Source: Neodiprion pinetum
Taxonomy: Eukaryota > Arthropoda > Insecta > Hymenoptera > Diprionidae
Length of the DNA stretch: 64,000 nucleotides
Direction of reading: 5' to 3'
Assembly (NCBI RefSeq): GCF_021155775.2
Contig: NC_060238.1
Location: 17,398,542 to 17,462,541, forward strand
Shown here: in pieces, positions 36,223 to 47,997 of the stretch
Layout of the letters: the number at the start of each line of letters is the position of its first letter
How positions within the stretch are numbered: position 1 is the stretch's first letter
Made by a program: the position numbers and the translations under genes
Notes under the pieces: model-generated
What the model was told of the DNA's origin: nothing
The model's database searches: none
The model's input: only the letters and a program-made list of their open reading frames with translations

Positions 36223-39200
36223 CTGGAATTACAATGAATTTGAATACTATCAACTTACAATATCGTATGGCATGTTGGAAATTGACTTTCGAGGTGGCTA
36301 CTCGAATAAAAAACGATGTATGTATTGAAACATTTCAGGTATTTTAGATCAAGTTTTTACTCTGGTTCAACAAATTAATTGGAGTATTCTAAACTAGTTA
36401 TATTTCCAATTTACAAACATTAGTGGTTTTACAGGGTATCCATGTTCTGGAAAAACCTGGAATCATCAGGGTATTTTAAGGTCACTTAGGCAATTTTTTA
36501 GAGAAATATTCTTTGGTTTAAATTACTTGGAATAAAAAGAAAAAAAGTTTTGTATAACTGACAATGACTTATCTCCACGAAGATTGAAAAAAAAAAAAAA
36601 AATTGAATGAGCAAAGTTATGTAACTGTTTAGCATTACTCTGATAAGCAAATTGATCTCCAACACATCTGGATAATTTTTTAAATTACCTGGTGATATTT
36701 GAAATTCATGAGAATTTCAATTTTACATTTTAGTAAACAACGTGTAAATTCAAGGATTGAAATTAGAAATGATTGAAAAAATTTTTAGTTCCACCATCCC
36801 CGCATTATTATACATAGCATTTCGTCCAAGAGGCAAAATTTTCTTCTTTTTTTCTACGTTTCTTTGAAACTCATGTTCGAAAATATCTATACCAACCATT
36901 GAGGCTGTTGAACAGTGTACAGACAGCTGTTGGGGTGAATGTGAAGTTCCCTGCTACCTCGAACGGTCCTGTACACCCCAGTGTAATGAAGATACGCAGT
37001 GTTGGGAAAAAGGCCGGCAGTAATGCACCTCAGAACCTTTTCGGTGTCACCTGACAAGTAGAGTGGAATTTTGTAAATAACTCTTTACCAAGCTCTCGTC
37101 CATAAAAGGGCTTTAACTTAATCACATTTCGACGGAATTGCTTACCTTGACAAGAGATAAGTGGAATATTCAACTTTTTAAGCATTTTACACATCTGGGT
37201 ACGAATTTCTGTGGCTCTTCGTAGCGTTTTGTGATTGAGAAAATTCTGGTGACACCAGCTTGTTACTTTCTGGGACTCATAGGCCGTATAGACATTTAAC
37301 AACGTGATCAGATCCCCTTCTTCTGCTTCGAACTTGCGATGTGCAACTCGTGCTTTCAGAGCTGCTTGACCCCCTCCGGGTATTGTAAACACATTTTGCA
37401 CCTGAAGCATAGCTAGGATGATTGTTATCTCTGCTGAGCATTCCATAGTACCTATAAGCAATTTTTTCATTGAAAACAGTTCATCTAATGTGTTGAGAAT
37501 TTGGGCTGAAGCAAACAATTACATCTGAGGGACACTAAATTATGACGCTAGAGTAGGATCCCACCTGAGATTATTAAACACTTGGCATAGACGGGATCTA
37601 ATGGCATTTCTGCCATTGTTGCTCCCAACGGACTTGTCAATTCTCCATTATTGTCAATGGCCCCCAAAGCATAAAGCAGTTCTAGGCCACACAGAAGATT
37701 TTTTGTTGGTGGTGGTGAGGGAAAATTAAATCGCAAGACATTATCGATGCCCAGAGCTTTCAGCTGTAGAATGGCAGGTGCTAGATCTGAACGTTGCATT
37801 TCTGGAGGAGTTGCTTCAACAAATTTGTCAAAAGCATCCTCTGTGTAGAGTCTGAAAATATACAAATAATCTCATTGACATTGCAATTCCATCGCTCTCG
37901 AGATCACATTTTTCCAGAGTTTCAGTAACTGATCATGGATCACCTTGACGAAATTGGTTCGTCAAAAATCGTTACTTTTCATTAATTTTATTACGAGTTA
38001 GTCGAATATTTAGTATTTACCAGATTATTATATTCCTAAATTACAAATTTTTGTTCCATGTTTTTCCAGCTAAGTTTTTAGTTATTTCATCAAACTGCGA
38101 ATTATTGTATTATTTATGAACTAACAAGTTCATGCTATTTGAATAAATTTTTGAATCCAGAATGTTGAAGATTGCAAGCATTAAATTGCAGAACAATCAT
38201 AAAAATTTTTGTTAATCCGGATGTTATGTAAATTAATTCATAGATACCAATAGTACGTTGTTTCAAGTCAAATATTTGTTAAAATTTTCTTTATCAAGAG
38301 TACGATAGGTAAATATCTATTTTTTTTCTATAAGTTTCAAACTATTGCTACAGATATATACTGATAAAAACCGATTACATACATTCAGCGAGAAAATACA
38401 TTCAATGAAATTTACGGAAAACTGTTTTTTCAGTAAGCAAAACAAATACTTCTTTCTCAAACCTAATTTTTATTGCAGAATCCTGGCAAAAACATCAACT
38501 TTATTAATTGCGCTGGCAACTAAATTATAAATTATGGGGAAAAAAACAACAAGTAGAAATTTGTTGCGAAAAACCTTCAGACAAATAATGTTCCGAAACA
38601 AATCCTCAGTTGAAAAATTTGACCCCCTGATACGGCAAGACAGCAAAACATTACTGATTTGCTTCAAGTGAAATCCCCTTATTCCAAAATAGTCGTTTAC
38701 TGTAAACGAAATGAATAAGTAATATAATTTTCGATCCCGTATTATGCATATGAGCACCCAAGTATGATTATGAAAAATATTAAACGTATTCCCATAGTGG
38801 AGAAAAATATCTATATATTTTACGCTATAAAGTGTTTTCATACTATCATCCATAAGAAATAGTAAAGTTAGAGTAGAGATGTTCAATGACTTGAAAAAAA
38901 ATCGTAGAACTTGAAAGCTTCTAGTTTTTAAAACCAGATTGATCCTGTAGTTATTTTCCAAGTAAAATTTTCTTTTCAAATCGGAAAGAATTGCATACAT
39001 ATTATACTTCAATTATTCATTTTGCCGAGCTGCATGTTGACTTGTTCTAAGAGCTAGCTATGTAGTTCATTCACGAACATTCTCTACGATCTGGGTGAAA
39101 ACATCCAGAATTCAATATGTGCAACTATATGTATATAGATATGGATGTATATGGTATAAAAAGCATTTAGTTTCTAAATGTGACAAAGCCAGAGAATGCA

Positions 39201-42200
39201 ATTACCGTGAGTGACGTATGGTTTGAATTATCGCGGAATATTGGACTCCCTGTTTAGCCGGAAAAACATTATTAAACATTATTTCTTGTTCTTTTCACAG
39301 TAAGTATAAATTATTCGGCAAGACGTCGTCGTTTCTGTTGCAGAATTTTTATTGAATTTACCAATACGAGCTTATCGGATTTCTTTGTGCCTGCAGGCAT
39401 TTTTGGGACCTTGAAATTTCCCCCCGATGAATGAATAATACATCGCGATTCTGTCTATGTATAAATGCTGTGATTCACAGCTGACGTCAGTCGCTTATCA
39501 GGCGTTTTTAGATATGATGAAATCAAGAATCATACATTACACTCATACAGGCTGCCGTTGATATTACACTTTAAAAGGAGCAGTTGACTATATTGACAGA
39601 GTAAAATGTTACTTATTTTCAGTATTATCAAAGCCTAAATGGATAGTTAAAAATAGGTTTTGGACCGTTTATATACTAATTGGACCCTCAGGTAGGCAAA
39701 AAAAATAACATCAAACAGAACCAAGGACCAACAGCTAAAAAAATACGTAGAGTATACAGAGAAATTCATTTATTAGTTCATATCTATACAGATTACCTAC
39801 ATAAAATGGTGAGAATATAATATCATACATATCGTATCCTGTAGATACATGCACCCGTGTGCAGGTCACAACTAGAACAATACTTACAAACTACACAAAT
39901 AACTATCACATATCACATTTTTCGTATTCTGTCAAAGTAATGTATATTACACTTTCCTTTTCTTAAATTTTCTTTGTTTTTCACTTTAATACTATTTGGC
40001 AACTTGTTGATATACTATATGCTTACACTCAAACATTCGTACTAGAATTAAGGCATATTGAATAAACTATAACTGAATTGAAATAACAACTTTGTGGCTA
40101 TGAATTAGCCATTTTCCTTCCCCTTTGTTCTAAATATCCCGTACAAATTTGATGTTTTTTGGTAGTAGCATTTGATCCGTTGCTCGCGGTGTATTTGGAC
40201 TACGCACAATCTAATCCACTCACAAAATTACGTCGACATAGCGCATCAAAGAATTGATTCCAGAATTATCAGGGTTCATACGCTTGCTGGATCCCGAAAT
40301 TTCCTAACATTTCCAGATATTACAACTTGAAAAGAGGATTTTTCCAGTAACCTTCCAAGAAATATGCCGCTGATCGATGACATTTTTTTTACACATTAAT
40401 ACTAATACCTTCAATATTACCCAGTAACTAACTTACTGTCTGATATAAGGTTACAAAACACAGCCTAGGATTTTCCATAAGAAAAAAATGAAAGTAGTTT
40501 TCGTAACGAGTAATATGCATGTAATGTATGGAGTGGTGCGACGAAACAAAATTTTGAGTGCAAATTTTTTTTTTCAAACGCTTGTACTTAGTATAATAAC
40601 GAGTTTATTTCTTTGAAAGACTGAAAATTCCAGTCTTATTTTTCAAATTTCTTGACTCTTTCCTTTGCGTATGAACCCTAAAGAAAGAACTTAACAGCCC
40701 CATTGTTTACGAAATTCTGAACAAAAACATTTCAATACATTTACATTCCACGCAGAAATGAAGAAATAGCATGAATTCTACGAATTTGCTACTACCATTT
40801 CATCTCCATCTGTATAGATATACTATTGATGTAAACCCGTGTAAATTTAAAATTTTTTCATTGCGTCGTTTCCGATATCATTGCAAAGTTTATCAGCAAT
40901 TGAAATTCTGTTTTTTTTTTTCACGAACCATGATTAAAAAAACAATTGGCAACTTTTCATACCCATCATTCAAATATAAAGTCCTGTATACTTCACATTT
41001 TGTCATCAATCCGTTTACGAGACTCATCGTGAAACAAAAAGATTGACATATTTTTGAAAACCTGTTTTTTGGATACTAAACGTCCGAAAATGTCATGAGT
41101 CATTGAAATTATGAAAAGTAATTTTCAACCAATTCACCACTTTTTCTGTATCACCATAGATGGTGCAAAGTGTAAAAAAAACACCAACTCCTTGGATGAT
41201 TATTTGTACTCTGATCACCTTACCTGTACGTTTTTCCGGATCTTACACGACCAGCCCGCCCAGCTCGTTGATTTGCAGATGCTTTGGATACTGGTGCTAC
41301 AATTAGGCTGTCAGTGTGTGTTTCCACCTCAAACCAACGGATTTTTACAAACCCGCTATCAATTACTAGAGGCAGAGTGAAATGATTCAGATCAAAAAAA
41401 TTAATAAACAAGTAGTCAATTTGGTAACTTTGATGTCCAGCCTACGAACTTCCCGCTCAGATGAGTGTCAAGCTCAAAAAATAATAATGATTAAAATTTT
41501 TCCCAATGCCTGCTTGGAACGTTCGATTTTCGAAGCCTTTTGAGCATGCGTAAATTGCTCTATCTTCAAACAGTGCGTTAAAATAAAGTTGACGCATGCG
41601 CGCAATTGAAATGGTATATTTTACATGCTAGCGCGTGAGATCTAGAGAAAACGTAACTTTTCATTTGCGGGGTGTTCATAATAACGTCTCTTGTTCTCTT
41701 ATTGCTTAGAAAACAAAGGAGCGGGAAGTTAAAAAGAGTTAACTAGACATGTTGCTTGGCCTTGCGACATCCTAACCTTGAGAAACAAATAGAAAGAGGG
41801 GGTACTTTACCGTAAACAACGCCAGGTATCGTGATGGAAGTTTCGGCTATATTCGTCGTGATGATAATTTTTCGGGTGTCCTTTGGGGCGTTCCAAAATA
41901 CTTTCAGTTGTTCCGTGCTCGGAAGAGAGCCATACATAGGAAGTGGTAAGATTTTTTCTGAAAAAATGAACACTCTACATTCTTATCTATCGTTTACGTG
42001 GCACACACATATTTGACTAAACCCTATATTTCTATTAATCGCCATAGTCACTTTTCATAATTATAACACAATTCCACCTGTGAAACACTAGCTATTACAC
42101 TACAAAATGTTGCAAAGTTGAGTAAAAAAAGAATATTTCCTAATCTCTTACAATGCAATGCTGTTATATCTTTCAAAAAATTGCAAGTTGATAACTTATT

Positions 42201-45200
42201 GAAACTGCAATGTATTGCCACTTTTTTTCACGATTATTAGAATGAGCCAATGCCATGAACGTATTTTGATTTTTTTGAGTGAAGTGCTTCTTTCACACTT
42301 TCACCCACACAAGGAAATTTCGACTTTGCTTTCCAAATACATACGGATGACCATGAAAAATCTGATTTCTTTTTCTCAAGCATTTTGAAGGGGATTCGTG
42401 GCGGCAAAATTGCAATTATTATATCGATTTCTGACAAAGATTGATCAACTCTGCATGCTACGTATTATTTACATTATTTTATGACATTGGTTTCTTAAAA
42501 GTTCAGTGATAGTGTAAAATGTTATTGATGATAATAATACTACGTTCAGATCATAATAATAATAGTATTATTGTGAAGTTTTCGGTCGTATGCGAATGAA
42601 ATGCCATAAAAGAAATGTAAATATGTAATGAAAGTATGTGCATTAAATTGTCGTTGAGATGACGGATTATAATGACAGCTCTGTATAGTTTATGTATTTT
42701 TATCCAAATGAATAAAATTGAATGACTTAAATCAGATGCTAACCATAACTTCATTCGGTAAAATAAATTTTCGTCTCCCAGCGGTGAACAATATTCATTT
42801 TTTAGCTGAAACCCTAATGACTAGAACTTTTGTCTGAGTGTGAGTAAGATGAAAAGATAAAGTACGATAAGCCTAAACCAGATTCTTTTATACCACTGAT
42901 CAGAAAAATAATGAAAATGAATAGAATAATAGTAAAAACGGTCGCTGATGGAAATTGTTTATTCAGAGTGTTGTTGTGTTATTTGAAGGAAATTTTTCTC
43001 AATCATGTGAAATGTATGTAGGACGTTTTTTCGGTGTCAACGGTCAAATAAATGAAAAAAAATTATGAATTGACGTTTCGGCCTTAATGGGGGGGGGCCT
43101 TAGAAATTCAATTACATAGAAAACGGCATCACAGCCGAAAAGTTATATAGATATCCAGGCAACAAAGCAAATCAAGATGAAAGCCGGCTCGTCATTAGGT
43201 TTGTTGGAAAAGAACTAGTCAGGCTCTTTAGAAACCTTTTTATTAGAATACAATTAAACGAAAATTGGAATAATGAAAGAGCAAAACGTCAATTCATTAT
43301 TTTTTCATTTATTTGACCGTTGACACCGACAAATTGTTCTACATTGTTGTCTTATTTTTTCAATACACAAGGGGAACATGGAAGAGTAGGAACAGGAGTT
43401 ATTTTACACATTACACATTATTGAAATATATGAATTTGTGGGCCACATCTACAAGGAAATCTACTGGTACGAGAAAGGTAGGAAAAAATAGGAACATGCC
43501 ACATGAAAGAATGTATAAAATAATTGCAGTAGAAAAAGTAAATATGAACACAATAGGAAAGGAAATACATGTAAAACAAAAGCAGGACTACGTAGATTCA
43601 TGTTGACTCATGGTTGAAAATACTACCATAGGACGAAATAAAGGTATGGTGTAAAAAGAATATACAAAAATAAAGTGGCTGTAATGCCGAAAAAGAAGAA
43701 GTGTTTCGAACGAATTTCACACCATGAATAAAACAAATGCAGTTAGTTGGAGACATTACTAAACAAAATATGTGTCTGGATAAAAGCCAGAAGAATAACA
43801 AAGCAAATGTATCGTCGTATTTTATAATAAGCAGGACAGAATTTTTAAAACTAGGAAGACTAAATTCAATATTGAATAAAGAGGCATATACAATATTGGA
43901 GGAAAAGGAAAAATAGTGTTCAAATGACGTCTACGAAATATAAGCAATTGAGCAGCAGTTCAGTGAAAAGAAGAGCATTTGGCTGTTTCGAATAAACATT
44001 GACTTTTGCGATAAAATTGTAAAAATCGCACGAAGAAAGGATAAAAAAAACACTTGTAGTGGAAAAATAGAAAAGCAAACTTGTCGGCAGAAAAATACGC
44101 TATACAGACTGACATGCATAAAATTATTATGCATACGTATAATTACCCTACAAAAAATCGTCCAATTCAAAATTCGTGTAACGGAAAATTACCGTACACA
44201 AAATTTTTCTAGTCAAAGTTAATGTATGAAGAAAACTGTACATTGAGTAAAGCAAGACTAATTTCAAAAAAAAAATACTGCTACAAACGTAACCTCCAGA
44301 TTATAGAGATCTCTGTAATTTTTAAAATTCGTCGACCTGCTTTACATGAATCTCAGGCTCTAAGATTTCTCTTCTTTTTTCTAAAATAGTTCATGCATAT
44401 GAAGTTTATTTGCCAAGTATTTTTTTTATAGATTTGCTTTGAGTACGATGATTTTGTATAGGTTAATTTTGCATAAGGTCGTTTCGTATAGCATCGGTCG
44501 GTACCAACATCGTAGAATTATTGATGAATTTTCTAATTACGTTTGCCATCTATAATCAATTTCGCATGCTCGTTAAGCAGATCAACGGCCCTGTCGACTT
44601 CCTCCATTCCGGTAAGAAATGCCAAGATGTCACCCTGTTCTTCATGCACGTGAATTTTCAACGCCGTATCAACGACTGCTTTCACATAATCGGCGACTGG
44701 TTCTGAAATAAATGAAGGTAATGTGTAACGAAAAGTGATAGACAAAGTTGCAGTTAATCAATTACAACTTAAAGATCATATTCATATGTAATCTCTATTT
44801 GAAACGACAATAACTGCAAAAGAAATCACATTATCGTTTTGTAATTCAGGTAAAGTAAAGTACAAATAATATTTTGACGTCGATCAAATCACAAAATATC
44901 TATTACTTGCAAAAATTATAATTAAATCCATATTAATTACTAATTAAACATGAGATTTGTATTTTCTTCCGCTCTTAAACATAAAATAAAAATGTCATTG
45001 TCGTTTCATTTCGCCCTCATTATTACAAATTGCACATGTAATTTTCAATTCAAATGTAATTTATAATAAAATTTATTATTGGATGGTTCTGAGTAGTAGT
45101 AACTAACTTCAATAAGTAGAATAATAGAAGTCCAATACGAAGTTATCCAATGTTTAAGTCATAGTGTGTAAACATATAGATAACTTTTTTCAAATACATA

Positions 45201-47474
45201 GCATCTTTTTATCTTACCAGTTAACAGCTAACTAGTAAAGATTTAGGTCCCTACTAGAGTGGTGACACCGCTGTATATGCAGATGAGAGTACAATTTCGA
45301 AACGAATTCTCAAATGTAAATATATATACAGAGTGAATTTCAAAAATCTGCATGATCTGTTGTCAGCTAAAACTTAATGCGCACGCGCTACAATCCAAGA
45401 GCGGTTGTTTGTCGGAGTGACCAACCGTCATGAATTTAGACGACAGTTCATCGCGATGTGCGTAACCTCAAAAATTTTGACAACTGTCGGTCATCTGAAT
45501 TTACGAATGTTGGTTACCCTGATAAAACAACTGCTCTTGCTCTTAAATTTTAGCGCATGCGTGTTAAACCATCCAGTCGTTAGCAATTCACTCTGTACAT
45601 CTATAATCTGGGTATCGCAATACTGTGATACGTTACTAATACAATAACGAGTGATTTATATCCATCTACATCCGCTATTTCGAATATTGCATTATATTAT
45701 AGAATATTTGAGACGTTTCGTGCTGCGAGGGCTATAGACCATGTCCTTCGAATACTTGATATCACAATAAACTAGGTAAATAGGACTTTCGTTACCTTCG
45801 ACGTAGTAAGTGTCTACCGGATAGAGGCGACCTTCAACGCTGATGATTGTCGCGGAGTCCTTTGAAGTGTCCTTCGAAGTATTTGTGTTGAAGAAATCAC
45901 GAAGTTGTTCAGCATCGACGGTTGCCGATGACACAATTACTTTTAAACTTCGTCGCTTCTGTTTGAGATACATACCGAGACTATTGTAATTGAAATTCAA
46001 ACAGCTTCGCACACGTAAATTATTCGCGATTTTGGTATTTTGATGGAGTATAATTAACGGATGTTGGACTCACCCGAATTATCTTCTTCAGTAATCCCAT
46101 CACGATGTCGGTGAGCAAGGTTCGCTCGTGTACTTCGTCCAGTATAAGGATACAGTAATTGGTCAGTAAAGGATCACCCATCATTTCTCGAAGCAGTATA
46201 CCTTCAGTCATGAACTGCGATAAAAATTAAATTTGTAGGATGCTAATCAATGACACAAAAACTGTAACACTGGGTAAATGAACTACATACCTAATGATTA
46301 AGCGACAAAATCATTTTCTCCTCTTTCCCTTGTTTTATCATCGCTTCAGATAAGATCTTTTATTTACTCGGAAAGCGGTCATTTCACGAATTAATGGTCA
46401 ACAATAGGGGGGCAAAATATTGACATGGCTGTAACTTCTGGCACTTTTAGTGAACATAGAGATAAGATGATCCCTGAAGTCTTAATATTAGCTCTCTAGG
46501 ATTCTTTATCCGCTAGAAGCCTGCCAATTTATTTTCGAAGTGAATGCATGAGCCGGTCGGGGTTTAATGTCAATTTTCTATACCGTGTCTATGCCGTCCT
46601 GGGAAGAATTGAACCTGGGCGATTTTCATGTAAAAAAGTTAACTCTTTCCAAGGGGTCGATCACTTGTGAAAGTACACACTGATGAAACGTTATGAAATC
46701 CTTTGAAATCTTATAAAACCTTGAAAAATCCCATGAAATCACGCGATGTCCCTGAATTCTATGAAATATTTGAAACTCCTTTGGTATCATGTGAAATCAT
46801 GTAAAATGATCAAATGAAACCTCCGAGACCTCTAAAATTTCCAAAATCACGAACTGCTATGAAGTTATTTTAAAAATCTCTGAAATCTTTCCAAATCCTA
46901 CAAAATAGTGTAATTTTACGAAATCATCAACTTAAAACCATCTGAATTCTCTGAAATTCTATCGGAATGTTTTGAAATTCTTCGAAATCCTTAGCAATAT
47001 TCTGAAATCCTGTGGAATCATCGTCTGAAATTTCGGCAATCTTTGAAATCATACGAAATCTGACCGGATCTTACGAAGACATATGGATTCACTGAAATCT
47101 CTGAAATCGTGTATAATCTTTTGAAATCTGGTGTCTACACAAACTGATTGATTAACCCCTTGACTCTGACAGAATACGATGTTCGATTTAAAAAAAGTTC
47201 GCGAGAAATGCCGAACTTTTTTACATTTTTCTGGAGAAATGGCGTGTTCTCATCGTTTCGCATAGCCAGAAAGATTATAGGATTTATACTCTACCTTAAT
47301 TTTCGTATCTTCGCCGGTGCAATCGTCAAAGCGTATCGAATATCCTACGACAGTGCCGAGGACGCAGTTTTGTTCGTCAGCAACACGATTGGCCAGTGAG
47401 GTGGCGGCTACTCTCCTCGGTTCCGTGATACCAATCATTTTGCCATCTCCAGTCCAACCGGCCTCCAAAAGATA
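36096..47474 (-). CDS. DHX35: DHX35, DEAH-box RNA helicase (5' end not seen)
   Basis: Nuclear ATP-dependent RNA helicase of the DEAH/RHA family, associated with the catalytic spliceosome and thought to work with a G-patch partner (GPATCH1). Ten exons on the minus strand join in phase: 47474-47295, 46214-46074, 45958-45796, 44702-44541, 41957-41811, 41365-41224, 37851-37565, 37451-37146, 37050-36897, 36222-36096, giving 602 residues plus TAG. Motifs in order: Ia region TEPRRVAATS; motif II as DEVH; motif III SAT; LAFLTGMEEV; motif V TTNIAETSITIPGVVY; motif VI QRAGRAGR; then winged-helix, ratchet and OB-fold regions ending LEELAPHFYQ. Human DHX35 is about 703 residues; the missing N-terminal part, including Walker A, should be encoded by one or more exons upstream. 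Identity rests on the whole-length match, including the OB-fold exon (VLRCITAGLFPNTAYLHYTG). Confidence 0.93.
36897..37050 (-). CDS. DHX35: DHX35 exon: OB fold
   Basis: Encodes DTEKVLRCITAGLFPNTAYL, HYTGVYRTVRGSRELHIHPN and SCLYTVQQPQ, with Trp split across the next junction. Acceptor TTGTCAG; the donor is the weak GTTGGT. Confidence 0.92.
37146..37451 (-). CDS. DHX35: DHX35 exon: helical bundle
   Basis: Encodes CSAEITIILAMLQVQNVFT, HRKFEAEEGDLITLLNVYTA, WCHQNFLNHKTLRRATEIR and ends PLISCQ. Acceptor GCTTATAG, donor GTAAGC. A 113-bp intron lies upstream and a 95-bp intron downstream. Confidence 0.96.
37565..37851 (-). CDS. DHX35: DHX35 exon: winged helix and ratchet
   Basis: 95 codons, LYTEDAFDKFVEATPPEMQR, LQLKALGIDNVLRFNFPSPP, LELLYALGAIDNNGELTSPL and AEMPLDPVYAKCLIIS. 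Acceptor ATTTTCAG, donor GTGGGA. It follows a 3.4-kb intron. Confidence 0.96.
38470..39012 (-). CDS. Unrecognised 180-codon intronic ORF
   Basis: The longest single-frame ORF in the window, inside the 3.4-kb DHX35 intron on the same strand. It is rich in Phe, Leu, Ile, Lys and Asn with several hydrophobic stretches (for example NKFLLVVFFPIIYNL). I recognise no family or catalytic motif, and it has no clear promoter. It may be a relic of a mobile element, an unknown gene, or a chance open frame. Confidence 0.15.
   Translation of the reverse strand: MKYNMYAILSDLKRKFYLENNYRINLVLKTRSFQVLRFFFKSLNISTLTLLFLMDDSMKTLYSVKYIDIFLHYGNTFNIFHNHTWVLICIIRDRKLYYLFISFTVNDYFGIRGFHLKQISNVLLSCRIRGSNFSTEDLFRNIICLKVFRNKFLLVVFFPIIYNLVASAINKVDVFARILQ
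41224..41365 (-). CDS. DHX35: DHX35 exon with motif VI
   Basis: Encodes VIDSGFVKIRWFEVE, VAPVSKASANQRAGRAGRV (motif VI, arginine fingers) and SGKTY. Acceptor GCCTCTAG, donor GTAAGG. Confidence 0.96.
41447..41730. mobile_element. MITE in DHX35 intron, 12-bp TIRs
   Basis: Perfect inverted ends AACTTCCCGCTC and GAGCGGGAAGTT, with internal mirrored GAGCATGCGT and ACGCATGCGC segments. It fills most of the 445-bp intron. Confidence 0.65.
41811..41957 (-). CDS. DHX35: DHX35 exon with motif V
   Basis: Encodes KILPLPMYGSLPSTEQLKVF and ITTNIAETSITIPGVVY (motif V). Acceptor TTTTTTCAG, donor GTAAAG. It follows a 2.6-kb intron that carries at least one fold-back element. Confidence 0.95.
43031..43330. 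repeat. Fold-back element, 300 bp, in DHX35 intron
   Basis: TCGGTGTCAACGGTCAAATA at the left is mirrored by TATTTGACCGTTGACACCGA at the right; arms of about 50 bp. Confidence 0.75.
44541..44702 (-). CDS. DHX35: DHX35 exon: RecA2 start
   Basis: Encodes PVADYVKAVVDTALKIH, GDILAFLTGMEEVDRAVDL and ends IIDGK. Acceptor TTATTTCAG, donor GTAATT. Confidence 0.94.
45327..45597. mobile_element. TA-flanked MITE in DHX35 intron
   Basis: TACAGAGTGAATT and AATTCACTCTGTA ends with TA on both sides, and internal mirrored blocks (AATGCGCACGCGC with GCGCATGCGTG). Fits a mariner-type TA target. Confidence 0.7.
45796..45958 (-). CDS. DHX35: DHX35 exon with SAT motif
   Basis: Encodes KRRSLKVIVSSATVDAEQL, FFNTNTSKDTSKDS and VEGRLYPVDTYYVE. 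The acceptor (CTCAAACAG) was chosen over an upstream AATAG because only it keeps phase and gives the family-length KKIIRKRRSLK junction. A 115-bp intron precedes it. Confidence 0.93.
46074..46214 (-). CDS. DHX35: DHX35 exon with DEVH box
   Basis: 47 codons, FMTEGILLREMMGDPLL then ILILDEVHERTLLTDIVMG. The Walker B motif is DEVH rather than DEAH. Acceptor TTATCGCAG, donor GTGAGT. Confidence 0.95.
46685..47130. repeat. Degenerate TGAAATC minisatellite
   Basis: Over 30 imperfect copies of a roughly 12-bp word built on TTTGAAATCCTA, all on one strand, in the DHX35 intron just upstream of the DEVH-box exon. Confidence 0.75.
47295..47474 (-). CDS. DHX35: DHX35 exon: first one visible
   Basis: 60 codons starting YLLEAGWTGDGK, immediately after where GKSTQIPQ would end, then GITEPRRVAATSLANRVADE and VGYSIRFDDCTGEDTKIK. 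Acceptor TTGATTCAG, donor GTAGAG, phase 0 at both ends. Confidence 0.93.
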
Positions 47475-47997
47475 CTGAATCAATAACATAATGGAGTTAA
47501 TATTGCAAGGACACCTGTGGTCCTATTATCTGTCTTGCGAATGAACGACTGGGAATCTTAACACAAAAACAGCATTAAACAGGTCCAATCGTTACTCGTG
47601 TGACCGGATTTTTGCAACCTGTGACATGTTTATATTAACTGTTGAATTTTCAGAATTTAAACGCCAGTGATGGAAGACAATGTAATTAGCCAATGACAAA
47701 TGAAGAATTACAACTATGTTTTGTGATTAGATCAGAATAAAATATAAATGAATTAGTATATAAATATATACTACATACTAACAACCACTAGTATATGCAC
47801 AGAGAGAAAAAGCTAAAGCTTTACGAAAACACAATGGCAAGGAGCTTGCCGAAAAAAGTCCGTGTGTGAATCCCACAAATTCTTTTGCATTAAGCTCTTG
47901 CTTTTTTTTACAAATAGTCCACTATCCTGCCTGACTGGCAAAACTATACGAGATTAATCTTTCGAAGCTAAAAATCACAACGACCCATACATTAAGC

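Noticed and set aside
46590..46625. B-box-like GAATTGAACCTGGGC suggesting a tRNA on the minus strand
   Set aside because: No acceptor stem, A box or anticodon arm can be drawn around it.
47598..47625. Minus-strand TGCKNP frame resembling Walker A of DHX35
   Set aside because: Lacks GKS/T, is one codon short and has no splice sites around it; chance resemblance.
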